18,358 nt of DNA, taken from positions 1-18,358 of the forward strand of contig QIJG01000006.1 in assembly GCA_003232715.1 (NCBI GenBank), in the 5' to 3' direction. Origin of the DNA: Nitrospirota bacterium (GTDB lineage Bacteria > Nitrospirota > Thermodesulfovibrionia > Thermodesulfovibrionales > JdFR-85). Numbering within the stretch: the stretch's first letter is position 1; each line of letters begins with the position of its first letter. The notes below the pieces were generated by a model. The model saw only the letters and a list, made by a program, of their open reading frames with translations. It was not told the DNA's origin and made no database searches. This document shows, in pieces, positions 1 to 6,920 of the stretch. A program made the translations under genes and the position numbers.

Positions 1-16
1 CCAGTGTTTGCAACGC

Positions 17-118
17 CCGCCTGAGAGAATTTATAGAAAACACCCTTTTTCTCTTTAATTCTACCCTGTTACTTGCCTGTTGTTAAACTCTTACCTTATA
101 TTCGTATTTCTCAGGCGG
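17..118. repeat. 10-bp inverted repeat near the left edge
   Basis: The arms CCGCCTGAGA (17-26) and TCTCAGGCGG (109-118) are perfect reverse complements about 80 bp apart. The interval is AT-rich and holds no convincing gene. This could be the pair of ends of a small repeat element or a chance pairing. The window edge prevents a check of flanking duplications. Confidence 0.3.
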
Positions 119-194
119 TAATTAAGCGGTATCTTCCGAATCCGCTTGTTGTATGCTGCCTTGAGGAATCCATTTTCAATTCAAACACTCTCAT

Positions 195-350
195 CTACTC
201 GGATAAGCCGCATTCCCAGTCAAATCTGAAGTTCCCTTGCTTCTCTTGCCTGCCATATTTCTGCAACAAAAATTCTATATAATCCAGCGCCTCTTTTTTT
301 AAGTCATCGGGCAATTCTTCCAACCTGGCCTTGATAATTTGCTCGGTCAT
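195..350 (-). CDS. Short DUF2281/VapB-like antitoxin-type protein, possibly C-terminally truncated
   Basis: A 51-residue reading frame starts at ATG 350 behind a strong Shine-Dalgarno (AAGGAGGG, 8 nt spacing). It begins MTEQIIKARLEELPDDLKKE and continues with a helical LDYIEFLLQKYG segment and a FRFDWECGLSE end. The pattern of an amphipathic N-terminal helix, an 'E.LDYIEFLL.K' helix and an 'F.W..GLSE' tail is, from memory, that of small DUF2281 proteins. Those are usually antitoxin-like partners of PIN or RelE/ParE toxins. Family members generally run some 15-25 residues further. Here a TAG stops the frame right after GLSE, and the same frame stays open for 27 more codons (MRVFELKMDS...), so the gene may have been cut short by a nonsense mutation. 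No intact toxin gene is visible between it and the left edge. The family assignment is moderate; that this is a translated small gene is better supported by the ribosome site. Confidence 0.55.
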   Translation of the reverse strand: MTEQIIKARLEELPDDLKKEALDYIEFLLQKYGRQEKQGNFRFDWECGLSE

Positions 351-787
351 TTTTTCATCCCTCCTTACTTATACAGTTGCACGTCTCTTAAAATATCATC
401 ACAACAGCTCCATTAACCGTCTCCTTCTCCCAGTATACCATAAAGAAAGCTTGCCACTGCTCATTACCCTGTATTTGCTGGCCGCTTTCATTGGAATAGG
501 CACTGCAGCCTACATATATGGAGAGCGAGAACTCTTCACGACGTTATCGTGAAGGCATCGTGAAGCTGAAAAACTTTCTCTTTTGCCTCAATCAAAGACG
601 GAAAGGTCGGGTCTACAGTGCGCCACGAAGCTGTACAAGAGATGGAGGTAGTTCCTCCGGAGCCGACTTTATGGAGCTTGTTGTCTGTTTGCCATTATAC
701 CTTATTATCCCTTCATCAGGGAAAAATTTTGACGGGATAAGAGAGTGTTGAGGAGAGTTATGCATCGAATTTCCAAGAAGATCTATC

Positions 788-817
788 CGCAGATTACACA
801 GATTTGCGCAGATTTTT
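788..817. repeat. Imperfect tandem repeat of a 9-10 bp CGCAGATT-like unit
   Basis: Three consecutive units vary around C(G/A)CAGATT(A/T): CGCAGATTA, CACAGATTT and GCGCAGATTT. Similar 'CGCAGATTACGCAGATT' arrays occur between genes in many bacterial genomes, to my recollection. Here it sits alone in the gene-poor left region. Confidence 0.5.
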
Positions 818-904
818 TCTATGAAGATTAATATGAGTATACAGATATATTCCGGAGTGGTAAGTCACGGGAAGTAATAGCTTTAGGACGTGATGAGAAG
901 ATTC

Positions 905-951
905 ATACAATACTGCCGCCCCGAACTTATTTCGGGGCGGCAGTATTGTAT
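905..951 (-). terminator. Strong hairpin terminator after the cytochrome operon
   Basis: Positions 905-925 and 931-951 form a perfect 21-bp stem with a 5-nt loop. The loop-proximal core is very GC-rich (GCCGCCCC / GGGGCGGC). It lies 54 bp past the stop codon of the lipoprotein cytochrome gene, where the minus-strand operon should end. There is no clean U-run on either strand, but the outer stem is AT-rich. It may work in both directions; nothing on the plus strand clearly needs it. Confidence 0.7.
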
Positions 952-1005
952 TTGTTCATGCAGACTGTAGTGCCGTTCAATGGAAACCCAGGCTGTATCA
1001 GGCCC

Positions 1006-1437
1006 TTACTTCAAGGATTTAATATACTCTATCAAAACCTTTGCATCGGCATCGCTAACACCAAGCTGCGGCATAACATTGTAACCCTTAACAACTTTTG
1101 CATCGGGTTTTTTAATCGACTGAAGAATATAGGCATCATCAGCCGTTATAGTTGTACCATCCGTTAGCTTGACATGAGACCCCACAAGACCCTGCAGAGG
1201 AGGGGCATCACCCGGAACACCTTTGCCATTCCTGCCGTGACACTCGATACACCTCGTATCGTAAAGCTTCTTTCCTTTCTCTGCCGACACCGTGGATGTT
1301 GTTGAAGGTGCTATGGTAGCATCCTGTTTTTTTGCCGGCTTCTGTGTACATCCTGCGACTATCAACCCCGTAAACACCAATCCCACAAGCAGGACCGATA
1401 GCTGATAAGAACCTGTCTTCTTAAATATACTCAGCAT
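1006..1437 (-). CDS. Monohaem class I cytochrome c lipoprotein
   Basis: This 143-residue protein has a hydrophobic signal segment ending in a lipobox (VAGC, Cys30), so it is probably lipid-anchored after export. A Pro/Ser/Thr-rich linker follows, then one class I cytochrome c domain. The haem-binding motif is CIECH (Cys63-His67), and the likely distal ligand is Met122 in the 'NVMPQLG' segment. The domain resembles the cytochrome c modules fused to CuA-oxidase subunit II ('DDAYI.QSI..P.AKVVKGY'). The ATG has an AAGGAG site 10 nt upstream. It starts 20 bp after the Cyc2-like gene, so the two are almost certainly one transcript. The likely role is shuttling electrons at the periplasmic face of the outer or inner membrane, with the porin-cytochrome as natural partner. 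Which membrane it is anchored to is not decided by the sequence. Confidence 0.9.
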   Translation of the reverse strand: MLSIFKKTGSYQLSVLLVGLVFTGLIVAGCTQKPAKKQDATIAPSTTSTVSAEKGKKLYDTRCIECHGRNGKGVPGDAPPLQGLVGSHVKLTDGTTITADDAYILQSIKKPDAKVVKGYNVMPQLGVSDADAKVLIEYIKSLK

Positions 1438-1457
1438 ATGTGAAGTCTCCTTACTGT

Positions 1458-2750
1458 TTAGAATCCTAACAGTGCATTTAATATTAGTGCATTATTGTCA
1501 GAGGCATTACGTCCATCGCCGTTGTAGTTCTTGCTGGAACCGTTGAACTTGAGGTACGCGGTGTATTGTAATGAGAGGCGTACATTTTCCCAGGGCAGAT
1601 AATCCGCCTGAAGAGTCAGACCATTAGTGTCCGGTTTGCTATTGAGGTTAAACGCATCCGGGTCGATCTTGTTATAGAAATTACTTTGATCGCCCCGCAC
1701 AAATACCAGGCCGGCGCCCAGCCCGTAACGGTGTTGATAGTACCAGTTGGCATCCATGTTGACGAAATGCGTTGTCAGGCTGGTGGTACCTGGAATATCG
1801 GTGATATCACTGCGATTTTCGCGGACATAGCGGGCATGAAAGGTATAGACCGAGTTGCCCTGATATATCTGGTACTGGCTGTCCAACCCAGTGTCAAGTA
1901 TGTGCTGGTTATTACCCGTGGTAAAAGGGTCGTCGGGATTATATTTAGCGTAAAATCCGAAGGTTCCGATCTCGAGATTGTCGATAGGTGTCCAGGCGAA
2001 TCGCCAGTAAGGAGCCGCATCCCTGATTGCAGCGCCTGTAGCAGGCGTATTACCCTGTTTAGCGGACTGGTAGACACCCAGATACCCATACACCTTATTA
2101 TTCCAATAGTCATAGGCCCCAATGCCGATCACATTGGTCATGACGTCCTCACTGGCAAGAAACGGCACTAACGGGTCAACCCCGGTTGAATTCTCGACAT
2201 ACGGCCACCCGTACCCCGGTGTACTGTTCCAGAGATCTTCAAAAGTCGGACCGTTATTAAGATCAACTCCCCACACATGTTTGCCCGTTTTCCCCGTATA
2301 ACGTATATCACTCATGTCTATGCTGATGCTGCCGCCTGAATCATAAGTCAACTGCAGAAATGTGCCCAGATGAGGGGCAATCCTGCCGGCATAGTAAACG
2401 CCGAACTCCTTGGGAAAGTTTGCGTTTGTCTTATCCTGTCCCGGCAGTGCCTTGGCCAGGTAACTCTCATCAGCCTGAACGATTAGCGACAGATTCGGGA
2501 TCTGGTTGATCGACATCCCAGGCATGGACCGGGAAGGCTTGACCTTAACCTGAGACAGGTTTGTCGCCGTGTATCCGTTGAGCTTGAACCGGCGACCGAA
2601 GGCCGTAAGTCCCGGGTAGGATGTGTGACAGGCCGCACAGGAAGCGCCCGTCTGACGGCTAAAGCTGGGAACGGCAAAGGCCGGTCCTGAAGGTAGAATC
2701 ATAACGGTAATGCCGAACAGCCACAGTGCAACGAGTAGTGTACGTTTCAC
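1458..2750 (-). CDS. Cyc2-like outer-membrane porin-cytochrome c (monohaem)
   Basis: The 430-residue protein starts at GTG 2750, directly behind AAAGGAGG with 7 nt spacing. An in-frame ATG at 2795 lies at or upstream of the predicted transcription start and is rejected. Residues 1-26 are a signal peptide ending PAFA. The mature N terminus reads VPSFSRQTGASCAACH, one CAACH haem motif (Cys38-His42), followed by 'YPGLTAFGRRFKLNGY'. The rest (about 390 residues) is rich in Tyr, Asn, Gly and alternating strands, and ends in Phe (ALLGF), as outer-membrane beta-barrels do. This layout of a short N-terminal haem module and a C-terminal barrel, with the 'P.F.RQT...C..CH..(F/Y)P.L..FGR.FK..GY' signature, is that of the Cyc2 fused cytochrome-porins of iron oxidisers and wider relatives. 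Extracellular electron transfer is inferred from the family. Whether Fe(II) is the donor cannot be read from the sequence. Confidence 0.8.
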   Translation of the reverse strand: MKRTLLVALWLFGITVMILPSGPAFAVPSFSRQTGASCAACHTSYPGLTAFGRRFKLNGYTATNLSQVKVKPSRSMPGMSINQIPNLSLIVQADESYLAKALPGQDKTNANFPKEFGVYYAGRIAPHLGTFLQLTYDSGGSISIDMSDIRYTGKTGKHVWGVDLNNGPTFEDLWNSTPGYGWPYVENSTGVDPLVPFLASEDVMTNVIGIGAYDYWNNKVYGYLGVYQSAKQGNTPATGAAIRDAAPYWRFAWTPIDNLEIGTFGFYAKYNPDDPFTTGNNQHILDTGLDSQYQIYQGNSVYTFHARYVRENRSDITDIPGTTSLTTHFVNMDANWYYQHRYGLGAGLVFVRGDQSNFYNKIDPDAFNLNSKPDTNGLTLQADYLPWENVRLSLQYTAYLKFNGSSKNYNGDGRNASDNNALILNALLGF

Positions 2751-2754
2751 TATA

Positions 2755-2768
2755 AATCCTCCTTTTTG
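2755..2768 (-). promoter_or_regulatory. Shine-Dalgarno that fixes the GTG start of the porin-cytochrome
   Basis: On the minus strand AAAAAGGAGG is followed by ATTTATA and then GTG (2750-2748). It is the only good ribosome site near the start, and it puts the Lys-Arg-rich n-region of the signal peptide at the very N terminus. Confidence 0.85.
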
Positions 2769-2797
2769 TAATAGGTTTTTAGAGACTCCACTCAATG

Positions 2798-2827
2798 TTT
2801 ATACCATACCACTCTATGGTTTATCAA
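2798..2827 (-). promoter_or_regulatory. Sigma70-like promoter of the cytochrome pair with a dyad in the spacer
   Basis: On the minus strand a -35 box TTGATA (2827-2822) and a -10 box TATAAA (2803-2798) are separated by 18 bp. The -10 is extended (TGG just upstream). A perfect dyad ACCATA-N6-TATGGT (2820-2803) fills the spacer and overlaps the start of the -10. The predicted start of transcription is near 2791, giving a leader of about 40 nt before GTG 2750. The dyad is a candidate operator; the regulator is unknown. Confidence 0.6.
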
Positions 2828-2951
2828 GAGCAAAAAAATAAAGAGCGGATCTTCAATAAACCACCTGATATCGCTTGTCTACCCCCCCCCATAAATCCTC
2901 TTGCAGGAAACCTTGCTGAAAAAGCCTTACCCGCGATACCTCAGCAAAGAC

Positions 2952-3806
2952 TTATTTATCGGCGGAAGCAATCCATGTAGTGCCTCTCATGCACAGAGTT
3001 TCGCCTTGCTTCAATGTATCCGCAACCTTGATTACCTCATCGATATAGTCTGATCGAACGGACTCTTCCAGTTGCCTGACGAGCGCCATGACCGGTGCAG
3101 CCAAATCCGACATCGCCTCCCAATAGGCGCGACCGTCATCAACCTCAATGACATTGATTGTCATCTCTTCCAATACGATGTTTCTGAAACCTGCTGATGT
3201 GAGGACATCTTTCAAACGCTCTGAATTCGAAAAAGCAAAAATACCGGGGGTACCGGGAGGTGGAACAGGGATCTCCATGTACTTGCTTAATGTCCTGATA
3301 AGTATACCTACAAATGGATTTTTCTCCGGGGCAGCCCAGCAGGCCAAGCTGATACGCCCATCCTGCTTCAGTGCCTTATGGGCAGCAGCGAGGCAGGCCT
3401 GCGGCTCCGGCATAAACATCAGGCCCCAGCGGATGGTCACCGCATCAAACGAACCTGCTGTAAAATCCAGTGTTTCAGCATCGATACAGTGGAACTCGAT
3501 ATTGCCGAGATTCATTTTCCCGGTCTTCTCACGGGCAACGGCGAGCATTTCATCAACCAGATCAATACCGATTACCTTGCCGGACTCACCAACAATTTGT
3601 GCCGCCGATATCGCAGGTTCTCCCGTGCCCGAGGCAATATCAAGCAGTCTGGAACCGGAGGATATTCCGGACAGTTCAAGCATACGTTCGGTAACGGGGG
3701 CCGCACCCTTTCGCAATAGATCATCACGCCGACGCCAGCCTTCGGCTACTGATCTCCAGTTACTACGTATTCGTTCTTTTAATTCGGATTTGTCCGGGGT
3801 TGTCAT
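2952..3806 (-). CDS. Class I SAM-dependent methyltransferase (UbiE/MenG-like)
   Basis: The 284-residue protein carries methyltransferase motif I, LLDIASGTGEP (residues 54-64), and an acidic motif II region (VIGIDLVDEML). A motif resembling 'VTIRWGLMFMPEP' follows, then a post-motif 'A..ALK.DGRISLACW'. This is the Methyltransf_11/UbiE-type fold. The start ATG follows AAAGGGGGACGG. The substrate cannot be named: UbiE/MenG quinone methyltransferases share the fold, but so do many small-molecule enzymes. It lies 179 bp downstream of fabD on the same strand, separated by a REP-like repeat, and is followed by the separately promoted cytochrome pair. It is therefore probably its own unit or a weakly linked tail of the fabD operon. 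Confidence 0.8.
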   Translation of the reverse strand: MTTPDKSELKERIRSNWRSVAEGWRRRDDLLRKGAAPVTERMLELSGISSGSRLLDIASGTGEPAISAAQIVGESGKVIGIDLVDEMLAVAREKTGKMNLGNIEFHCIDAETLDFTAGSFDAVTIRWGLMFMPEPQACLAAAHKALKQDGRISLACWAAPEKNPFVGILIRTLSKYMEIPVPPPGTPGIFAFSNSERLKDVLTSAGFRNIVLEEMTINVIEVDDGRAYWEAMSDLAAPVMALVRQLEESVRSDYIDEVIKVADTLKQGETLCMRGTTWIASADK

Positions 3807-3861
3807 ATTCCGTCCCCCTTTAAAAGTGTTTTTTTATAATATTGCCGTGTCAACTCTCAGG

Positions 3862-3922
3862 TGTCATTCCGGCTTGTCCGGAATCAAAGAGGGATATGAT
3901 TCCCGACGTTGCGGGAATGACA
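3862..3922. repeat. REP-like bipartite palindrome, copy 1
   Basis: Two adjacent hairpins make up this 61-bp element: ATTCCGG-CTTGT-CCGGAAT and ATTCCCG-...-CGGGAAT. TGTC and GACA at the outer ends let the whole unit fold back (TGTCATTCC / GGAATGACA). A near-identical unit sits at 12531-12589. It lies in the gap between fabD and the methyltransferase gene. Confidence 0.85.
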
Positions 3923-3985
3923 ATTCAACCCTCTGCCATAACTTGGTAGTTTTATATCCAAAATATTTTAACAGGAGCAGAGACA

Positions 3986-4876
3986 TTAATTTTTTACTCC
4001 CTCCACAACCTGCTCAATACCGGCATCGGTATTGAATGTAGTGGCCTCCGGGGCTATCCTCTTTATCAGTCCTGAAAGCACTTTTCCCGGCCCTACTTCA
4101 ATAAAGGTATCAATTCCTGAATCAGTCATGTTTCTCACGGAGTCTTCCCAGAGCAGGGTACTGTCAAGCTGTTTAACGAGGGATGCCTTGATGCTGTCGA
4201 CGGTATTGAGAAACATTGCATCAGCATTGTTTACTATCGGTACACTGGGGGGATTGAAATGGATGTGCCTGAGCTCTTCTGCAAGCTTTATGGATGCCTC
4301 TATCATCAGTGCGCAGTGAGATGGGGCGCTCACGGCAAGTCTCATCGCCTCTTCCACGGCCTCTCTTTTACCTGCAATAACTATCTGTCCGGGGCAGTTA
4401 TAGTTTGCGGGTGAGACATACCCCGAGCTGACTGACAGGCATACCTCATCCACCTGCTCCCTTTGAAGCCCGAGTATTGCAGCCATCAGCCCCATTGATT
4501 CAGGAACGGCGGTCTGCATAAAACGTCCCCTCTTTTTAGTCAGAAGGACTGCGTCTCCGAATTCAATCACCCCTGCTGCTACGAGTGCAGAGTACTCACC
4601 AAGGCTGTGACCGGCCACAGCTGAAGGGGCTGCAATCCCCCTGGAGGTCAATACCCTGTGGGCGGCTATACTTGCGGTAAGCAGGCAGGGCTGTGTCCTG
4701 AATGTCCTGTTCAGTTCTTCCTTCGGGCCGCTAAAGCAGAGTGCCGCCACATCATAGCCAAGCAGTTCCGATGCCTCATCAAAGGTCTCCCTTGCCTCCC
4801 GGTATTCTTCATGGAGACCCGTTCCCATACCAATGTATTGTGAACCCTGTCCCGGGAATATAAAAGCCATGCTCAT
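3986..4876 (-). CDS. fabD: Malonyl-CoA:ACP transacylase
   Basis: The 296-residue protein has the family N terminus (FIFPGQGSQ) and the nucleophile elbow GHSLGEYSAL with catalytic Ser91. Arg116 lies in KKRGRFMQ, the partner histidine is His187 in SAPSHCALM, and the end reads VGPGKVLSGL. It should load malonyl groups from CoA onto acyl carrier protein. The ATG overlaps the etfA stop (ATGA, 4873-4876), so it is translationally coupled to the ETF genes; a second ATG two codons on is also possible. No acpP, fabF, fabG or fabH lies nearby, which is unusual for fabD. It is either the housekeeping enzyme displaced from its cluster or an enzyme serving a pathway linked to the dehydrogenase operon. Confidence 0.93.
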   Translation of the reverse strand: MSMAFIFPGQGSQYIGMGTGLHEEYREARETFDEASELLGYDVAALCFSGPKEELNRTFRTQPCLLTASIAAHRVLTSRGIAAPSAVAGHSLGEYSALVAAGVIEFGDAVLLTKKRGRFMQTAVPESMGLMAAILGLQREQVDEVCLSVSSGYVSPANYNCPGQIVIAGKREAVEEAMRLAVSAPSHCALMIEASIKLAEELRHIHFNPPSVPIVNNADAMFLNTVDSIKASLVKQLDSTLLWEDSVRNMTDSGIDTFIEVGPGKVLSGLIKRIAPEATTFNTDAGIEQVVEGVKN

Positions 4877-6069
4877 ATTCCTTTTACCTCTTTTAACTTC
4901 TGTATGATAACAGGCAGTACCTCATATACGTCTCCGACTATTGCATAGTTTGCCACATTGAAGATCGGGGCATCAGGGTTCTTGTTTATGGCTATTATGA
5001 TGTCGGAGGACTGCATTCCTACCAGGTGCTGTACTGCACCGGAGATGCCGCAGGCAATATATATTTTCGGGCAGACCGTCTTACCGGTCTGGCCGACCTG
5101 ATGGCTATAGGGTATCCATTCTTCATCCACTGCAGCCCTTGACGCTCCAATCGCGCCGCCAAGGAGTCCTGCGAGCTCCTGAAGCATCTGAAAACCCTCT
5201 ATTTTTCCAAGTCCCCTGCCACCGGCCACGATAACGTCAGCCTCCTGGAGGTTCACCATCGTCTCGGAGACCTCTTTTATAGTCTCCGTCACCCTTGTTT
5301 TCGACTGGATGTCATCGGCCTTTATCTTCAGTATTTCTCCTGTTCCGGTTTTGTCGTATTGGCCCTTTTTCATGACTCTCGGCCTTACAGTAGCCATCTG
5401 GGGCCGGCGGTATGGACAGAGGATTGTGGCCATGATATTGCCGCCGAATGCCGGACGGACCTGGAGCAGGTTTCCGGTCTCAGAGTCGATTTCAAGTGAG
5501 GTACAGTCTGCAGTGAGTCCGGTCCCTACCCTTGCAGCAACCCTTGGAAAGAACGACCTCCCGGTGGGAGTTGCGCCGGTAAGGAGAATCTCCGGTCTGT
5601 GCTCTGAAATGAGCCGGGATAAAAGCTCCACGTAAGGTTCGTCATTAAAGTGTTCAAATACAGGGGCTTCTGAATGGTATACCCTGTCGGCGCCCCAGTG
5701 GATAAGCCTCTCTGCCTCTGAATTGTCTGCACCAAAGAGCACGGCTGAAAGCCCGGCCTCTCTCGCATCGGCGAGTCTTCTGCCTGCACCAAGGAGCTCA
5801 AAGGAGACATCGGCAATCCTGCCGTCTCTCTGTTCAGCAAATACCCAGACACCCCTGAAGGAATCCCTGTCCGTGGTATCCTCAACACCCACTCCGGTCT
5901 CGATCTCTTTTATGGCTCCCTCGGGACAGACCTCAAGGCAGGCCCTGCAGAGCTGGCAGTATTCATTTATGAATGCCTTATCGTCCTTCAATACAATGGC
6001 ATCATAGGGGCATGAACTCAGACAGGTTTCGCAGCCTGTACAAAGTTTATTGTCAACAACTATACGCAT
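4873..6069 (-). CDS. etfA: Electron transfer flavoprotein alpha subunit with N-terminal 2[4Fe-4S] ferredoxin domain
   Basis: At 398 residues this is about 75 longer than classical EtfA. The extra length is an N-terminal ferredoxin domain with two [4Fe-4S] motifs, Cys10/13/16/20 (CTGCETCLSSCP) and Cys38/41/44/48 (CQLCRACLEVCP). The ETF alpha domain follows. The C-terminal FAD-binding part carries the family marks GRGLGKIEGF, VGQTGKTV, GISGAVQHLVGM and INKNPDAPIF. The start ATG has GGAGG 9 nt upstream. Ferredoxin-fused EtfA is known from CarE of the caffeyl-CoA reductase complex of Acetobacterium and from relatives in anaerobes. Together with EtfB and the acyl-CoA dehydrogenase just upstream it should form a flavin/iron-sulphur electron-transfer complex. 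Direct electron exchange with a further ferredoxin or membrane partner is inferred. Confidence 0.93.
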   Translation of the reverse strand: MRIVVDNKLCTGCETCLSSCPYDAIVLKDDKAFINEYCQLCRACLEVCPEGAIKEIETGVGVEDTTDRDSFRGVWVFAEQRDGRIADVSFELLGAGRRLADAREAGLSAVLFGADNSEAERLIHWGADRVYHSEAPVFEHFNDEPYVELLSRLISEHRPEILLTGATPTGRSFFPRVAARVGTGLTADCTSLEIDSETGNLLQVRPAFGGNIMATILCPYRRPQMATVRPRVMKKGQYDKTGTGEILKIKADDIQSKTRVTETIKEVSETMVNLQEADVIVAGGRGLGKIEGFQMLQELAGLLGGAIGASRAAVDEEWIPYSHQVGQTGKTVCPKIYIACGISGAVQHLVGMQSSDIIIAINKNPDAPIFNVANYAIVGDVYEVLPVIIQKLKEVKGI

Positions 6070-6137
6070 AATTGATGTCCTCCACGTTTAGCTTGATCGG
6101 TTTTTCGTGTTCTGTATTCAGTTTAGTCGGAGTCTGT

Positions 6138-6920
6138 TTATATGCATTTGAGACTTTTTAGTTCTTCGATGAGCTGAGCTGCCTGCTCCCCGGGTGTGCC
6201 TGTAAGTACCTTCCTGTCTTTCTTTGCCTCAGGTGCAAAGATATTTTTAACCTGGGTGGGCGAGCCGGCAAGGCCGAGGTTTTTCTCCTCAGTCCCTATA
6301 TCGGGATGTGTGAGCTTCTTTATAACGGACTTTTTTGCCTTCATCTTGCCTTTTAGTGAGGGCAGTCTTGGCTGGTTCAGCTCCTTGACAACTGTCAGAA
6401 GAACCGGCACCGAGGTCTCAACAACATCGTAACCCTCGTCCATTAACCGCTGGACCCTGAGCATGCCGGCATTAATCTCCTCAAACTTTCCGACATAGGC
6501 AACATGTGGTATATTGAGGAACTCGGCCATTTCAGGTCCTACCTGGGCAGTGTCACCGTCGATTGCCTGTTTTCCGCAGAGTATTATATCAAAACCGATT
6601 GTCCTGACTGCACTTGACATGGTATAAGCTGTTGCCAGTGTGTCTGAGCCGGCAAAGGCCCTGTCTGTAAGGAGTACTGCCTCGTCGGCACCCATCGAGA
6701 TGGCCTCTCTCAGTGCATCTTCTGCCTGGGGCGGGCCCATTGTCAGCACTGTAACAGTGCCGCCTAACTCGCTTTTCAGATGCAGTCCTGCCTCAATTGC
6801 GTGCAGGTCGAAAGGGTTTATGATGCTTGGCACACCATCCCGTATAAGGGTATTGGTCTCAGGGTTTATCCTCACCTCTGCCGTGTCCGGTACCTGCTTG
6901 ATGCAGACTATAATCTTCAT
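6138..6920 (-). CDS. etfB: Electron transfer flavoprotein beta subunit
   Basis: The 260-residue protein begins MKIIVCIKQVPDTAEV, the family N terminus, followed by GVPSIINPFDLHAIEAGL. The GKQAIDGDTAQVGPE segment (residues 116-130) lies at the nucleotide-binding site. The 'DGDTAQVGP' form is, as I recall, typical of the ETF group that includes bifurcating enzymes; respiratory beta subunits have a different stretch there. The ATG overlaps the acyl-CoA dehydrogenase stop (ATGA, 6917-6920), so the two are translationally coupled. etfA follows after 68 bp. It pairs with EtfA and takes electrons from, or gives them to, the adjacent dehydrogenase. Whether the beta site binds FAD and NADH (bifurcating) or AMP needs a structure-based comparison. 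Confidence 0.95.
   Translation of the reverse strand: MKIIVCIKQVPDTAEVRINPETNTLIRDGVPSIINPFDLHAIEAGLHLKSELGGTVTVLTMGPPQAEDALREAISMGADEAVLLTDRAFAGSDTLATAYTMSSAVRTIGFDIILCGKQAIDGDTAQVGPEMAEFLNIPHVAYVGKFEEINAGMLRVQRLMDEGYDVVETSVPVLLTVVKELNQPRLPSLKGKMKAKKSVIKKLTHPDIGTEEKNLGLAGSPTQVKNIFAPEAKKDRKVLTGTPGEQAAQLIEELKSLKCI

Larger units (their letters stand above)
351..1005. other. 655-bp gene-poor region
   Basis: No reading frame here has both a plausible start with a ribosome site and a recognisable protein. The plus-strand frames are low-complexity or unlike any family I know. One minus-strand frame is open for over 50 codons down to a stop at 536-538, but lacks an ATG. The stretch holds the upstream region of the 195-350 gene, a short imperfect tandem repeat (788-817) and the long hairpin at 905-951. 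It may be a graveyard of decayed genes and repeats. Confidence 0.6.

Noticed and set aside
518..751. Plus-strand frame of 77 codons in the left gene-poor region
   Set aside because: Although a little basic and repetitive, it has no ribosome site and no family likeness, and the opposite strand is equally open. I could not support either.
1686..2171. Plus-strand open frame of 161 codons opposite the porin-cytochrome gene
   Set aside because: It is a shadow of the real gene, with no start signal and no recognisable domain.
2751..2795. ATG 2795 as start of the porin-cytochrome
   Set aside because: It lies at or upstream of the predicted transcription start, has no ribosome site and would put 15 extra residues before a complete signal peptide. 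GTG 2750 has AAAGGAGG at ideal spacing.
3807..3860. Promoter of the methyltransferase from a perfect TTGACA on the minus strand near 3850
   Set aside because: No -10 box lies at 16-18 bp from it. The AT-rich TATTAT and TTATAA stretches are at the wrong distance, so I did not list it.
3148..4035. Plus-strand open frame of 295 codons opposite the methyltransferase gene
   Set aside because: It has low-complexity Ser/Arg/Ile-rich composition, no ribosome site and no family. It lies antisense to a clear methyltransferase and runs through the REP-like palindrome.
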